Origin: Pseudomonas marginalis | GTDB lineage: Bacteria > Pseudomonadota > Gammaproteobacteria > Pseudomonadales > Pseudomonadaceae | Direction: 5' to 3' | Length of the DNA: 64,000 bases | NCBI RefSeq assembly: GCF_008692035.1 | Contig: NZ_VTFG01000002.1 | Location: forward strand, 1,054,001-1,118,000 | Part shown: positions 63,901 to 64,000 of the stretch, in pieces | How positions within the stretch are numbered: the first letter of the stretch is position 1 | How the letters are laid out: each line of letters opens with the position of its first letter | Notes under the pieces: model-generated | The model's input: only the letters and a program-made list of their open reading frames with translations | Database searches by the model: none | Told to the model about the DNA's origin: nothing | Program-made: the position numbers and the translations under genes

Positions 63901-64000
63901 GCATCACCGTATCCACCAGGCCAAGCTGCAACCCAGGAGCTACCTGGCCGACCGGGCCTTGCTGGAACTGGCCAAGAGTTGCTTCTACCTCAATCAGCTC
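57977..64000 (+). CDS. Very large NEL-domain E3 ubiquitin ligase-like effector, 3' end outside window
   Basis: At least 2008 residues from ATG 57977 with no stop before the window edge. The first about 1,600 residues are a long region of the kind found in large Pseudomonas toxins (DUF6543 or dermonecrotic type by my recollection). Leucine-rich repeats follow at about residues 1,690-1,830 (for example LTHLDLNDNDL and LQKLDLNDNP). A novel E3 ligase (NEL) domain begins after them, with the catalytic CxD motif at Cys1962-Gly-Asp1964 (NCGDSVLLAFTNME). NEL enzymes ubiquitinate host proteins after delivery into eukaryotic cells, usually by type III secretion. No secretion genes are in view. Confidence 0.82.
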   Translation, partial: MPTHQLLNGLSGNLQSSTTWAQQQALELIQRNILQALEGLDAEEKTRFLRLQRNALAAMAAVEAEKERVVRSFKADGLAQLRDRIGGRDPEQYRFETTYLEKIEQPLPWDRQPGSHVRVPRRSDKDLRFIEHIKSLSLWEAACLNFGFTASVRQDSGYSLVDASRVVGPGDDRSLTAQAFIAIARELDLGHQLQVKIKASLDENGTLRRLMGEAALALLQFDVLDAWRNRARNGLTREMYDSLTASIDGSGSQLPVDRLSLTSGVTPVIAVPFVTWESAIPVPLLLIRVASLGVLSYFPFRPGGALRYHSDARAAEVDFRQQLLDSHQQGDLGWFSRQLPLVGLSVFQSLLTRQPRPEGMSWLAERLYDGFHAAFPERTLNDIRFSTDPHAGPAVTLVQALTYRQIQRCQADLDTLANSRSEADWQAVQDATAAVAAEVLQVLLTPLPGGVTGMNRVMQLAVLGSMTYSVSVGLNEAVKGEASSFASTLSDVADLAISGRLISVAGSAHRQRMLGHLQRLGNPRKVTRPDGVEELWKPDARPYAHRQQYLLEGQRADALCVFTVQGQQYVKLHHDSQTLVAEVAHDQATQRYVLKNGSSPYKPPIVFNPALQAWTFDLHNTQALSDAQLLQQMLPDGSSLIARADLERMLRSTATSRATLEDVWRGEPAPLNLIEGVRRLQADQVIEHIINRFHEAGYLPPYGDSVVLCLLTQLPDWPAATLLSINDPQRSVIETFGKTEPTVPRPTTITLVRGADHRYQVEGDGGLPPYRADPLLGLVISLQPSTSLLGLTDQLDATLEQRILAVRRDVAALARRERLALFAALVNYAGYEKHELLPPANVRRFLPVKASMPLVAVTPLLKKLRDLNSPLSPALLERLLAQHPLTPRQQQAYLREGGLPTAFAELLDNHRTALRIDAAIDALYHPRQFNNDADQWAREFASALIRRSLKRDFLITEVVAGRIAKPYRSSGPEDLTVELRHYGEGVYEAYDMRNAGTIAVTPAVDSFYLAIGSVLQPHERQQLGMRSATDARGLRITLGDYMSNQRGPEGFVRLADGSLAQYEHTLALPTSLRPDAEGIFPLAGDHYLPLFGSWYRIVYDKRLFKWRLKHPQKIGVDTPTLEHNGEGAWRLSSENPMGWDDHSLLYRLGGDHYTFPQDTARSILALTDTPPHVLRQIHRSGRASPPLLADTCKRLRIDQEINHFIEAMYELPNNSATAPDPNLQLLVVSSLPGWPDSHVLEIVDRDAPLRYPARHRTDAKVVSATDKDLESAGLLEKFIADDDLTRALLGTLPQTEEQRLFQLITRIVGYTDRERSQILDSLYMRSETAGSEPERRFKTKHPDLSTSTVKAILGQASKRELKQLHEHDRLSLRLAEQARLSGHELRLNRAFEGLYVDACANADSDRITLYLLHNLPAWPKTLRIDVRERDNQGRLLETAGHRQGSSRRTVARTNRGYQAYTPQGEPLGQPSNRLLRVILSSLSADEQALLEVDSESGIAQLRTQLAELAFARRVEIKGLLDIPHLQPWMQPAMGVDRSFLVYPFWQRIWPFRGPRPPDLVAKVQELYPHFNNDDARRMLQSLNMTDPEKLIELERRQAEYQAMDVELSRWSETLLPADNELNDPLGMNRGRRRHIAYQLRGAWRRENATFYIAGLFNVPSLELQLDDEGLPPGSFLTGTSGFSHIEYLRISGNAFPATGAEFLGKFTQLKALRIDCRLTDLPSAITDMTWLTHLDLNDNDLRLTEESVQRLATMVNLQKLDLNDNPDLTLTPDVSRMLQLNTLRLANTGITQWPIGASALPVLTELHLQSNGISTIPDEVFSNPWLQMANRNTLLHENPLSAETLASIDAYRIATGIRLGGQLRTPAHAPVAPNDFDTWLTGVAAQDVAARRQLWEQLKTNETASADDVFRVLRDLKRTHAYRNTTSRTRLTERVWSLLMAMGESTQLRNTICLNTYGSGNCGDSVLLAFTNMELHHRIHQAKLQPRSYLADRALLELAKSCFYLNQL

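Noticed and set aside
1..64000. CRISPR array, rRNA or tRNA genes
   Set aside because: No regularly spaced direct repeats of 24-40 bases and no recognisable structural RNA genes were seen on reading.

Overview
The window reads as a chromosome segment of a fluorescens-group Pseudomonas. The flanks are GC-rich with Pseudomonas-like genes: a di-haem cytochrome c peroxidase, a two-gene sensor-kinase module, the periplasmic glucan gene opgD overlapping a GH3 glucosidase (bglX), an OpgC-type acyltransferase, and a very large effector with a NEL-type E3 ubiquitin ligase signature at the right edge. This flank backbone is 1-8959 and 55401-64000.

Between them lies one AT-richer island of about 46.4 kb (8960-55400). 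It is inserted inside a codon-preserving site of an FMN-binding glutamate synthase family gene. The N-terminal 244 codons are at 8228-8959 and the C-terminal 295 codons resume at 55396. The 5-bp sequence ATGAG is duplicated at both junctions, and related AAAGTTA/TAACTTT arms sit just inside each end. A four-gene operon (55355 to 49139, minus strand) fills the right end and reads inward: three tyrosine-recombinase-like proteins and one protein combining a putative helix-turn-helix/coiled-coil region with a P-loop kinase domain. Operon at one end, long cargo, short AT-rich opposite end: this is the plan I recall for GInt islands (ginABCD), with Tn554 as a more distant relative. No conjugation genes are visible.

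The cargo has blocks. (1) Anti-phage genes at 9.4-16.5 kb: a stand-alone OLD nuclease, an ATPase/HNH pair of Septu type, and a three-gene ABC-3C set with an HNH nuclease. (2) A graveyard of toxin-antitoxin and transporter fragments at 16.7-17.8 kb. (3) An amino-acid block at 18.0-26.5 kb: LysE exporter, diaminopropionate ammonia-lyase, bile-acid/sodium-symporter-family protein, M20 peptidase, amino acid permease, gamma-glutamyltransferase and an Lrp regulator. (4) Remnants of an antitoxin and an exonuclease, then a second serS with a truncated mvaT-like gene. (5) A one-carbon/serine block at 30.2-44.1 kb: an aapJQMP-type transporter, a LysR regulator, an SHMT homologue with an altered active site, D-serine ammonia-lyase, folD, purU, a GntP permease, folK and pabB. 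(6) A umuC remnant and small unknown genes at 44.3-49 kb.

The most interesting reading concerns block 5. The SHMT homologue carries Thr in place of the usual active-site Tyr (Tyr55 of E. coli GlyA), a change I recall from 2-methylserine hydroxymethyltransferases. These also act on 2-hydroxymethylserine. Placed beside D-serine ammonia-lyase, FolD and PurU, it suggests a route: alpha-substituted serine to D-serine (or D-alanine) plus methylene-THF; D-serine to pyruvate and ammonia; methylene-THF to formate. FolK and PabB would enlarge the folate pool, and the extra seryl-tRNA synthetase could protect against the serine analogue. A 14-bp motif shared by the lysR/glyA-like intergenic region and the region upstream of the transporter would tie the block under one LysR regulator. 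All functions here are inferred from sequence alone.
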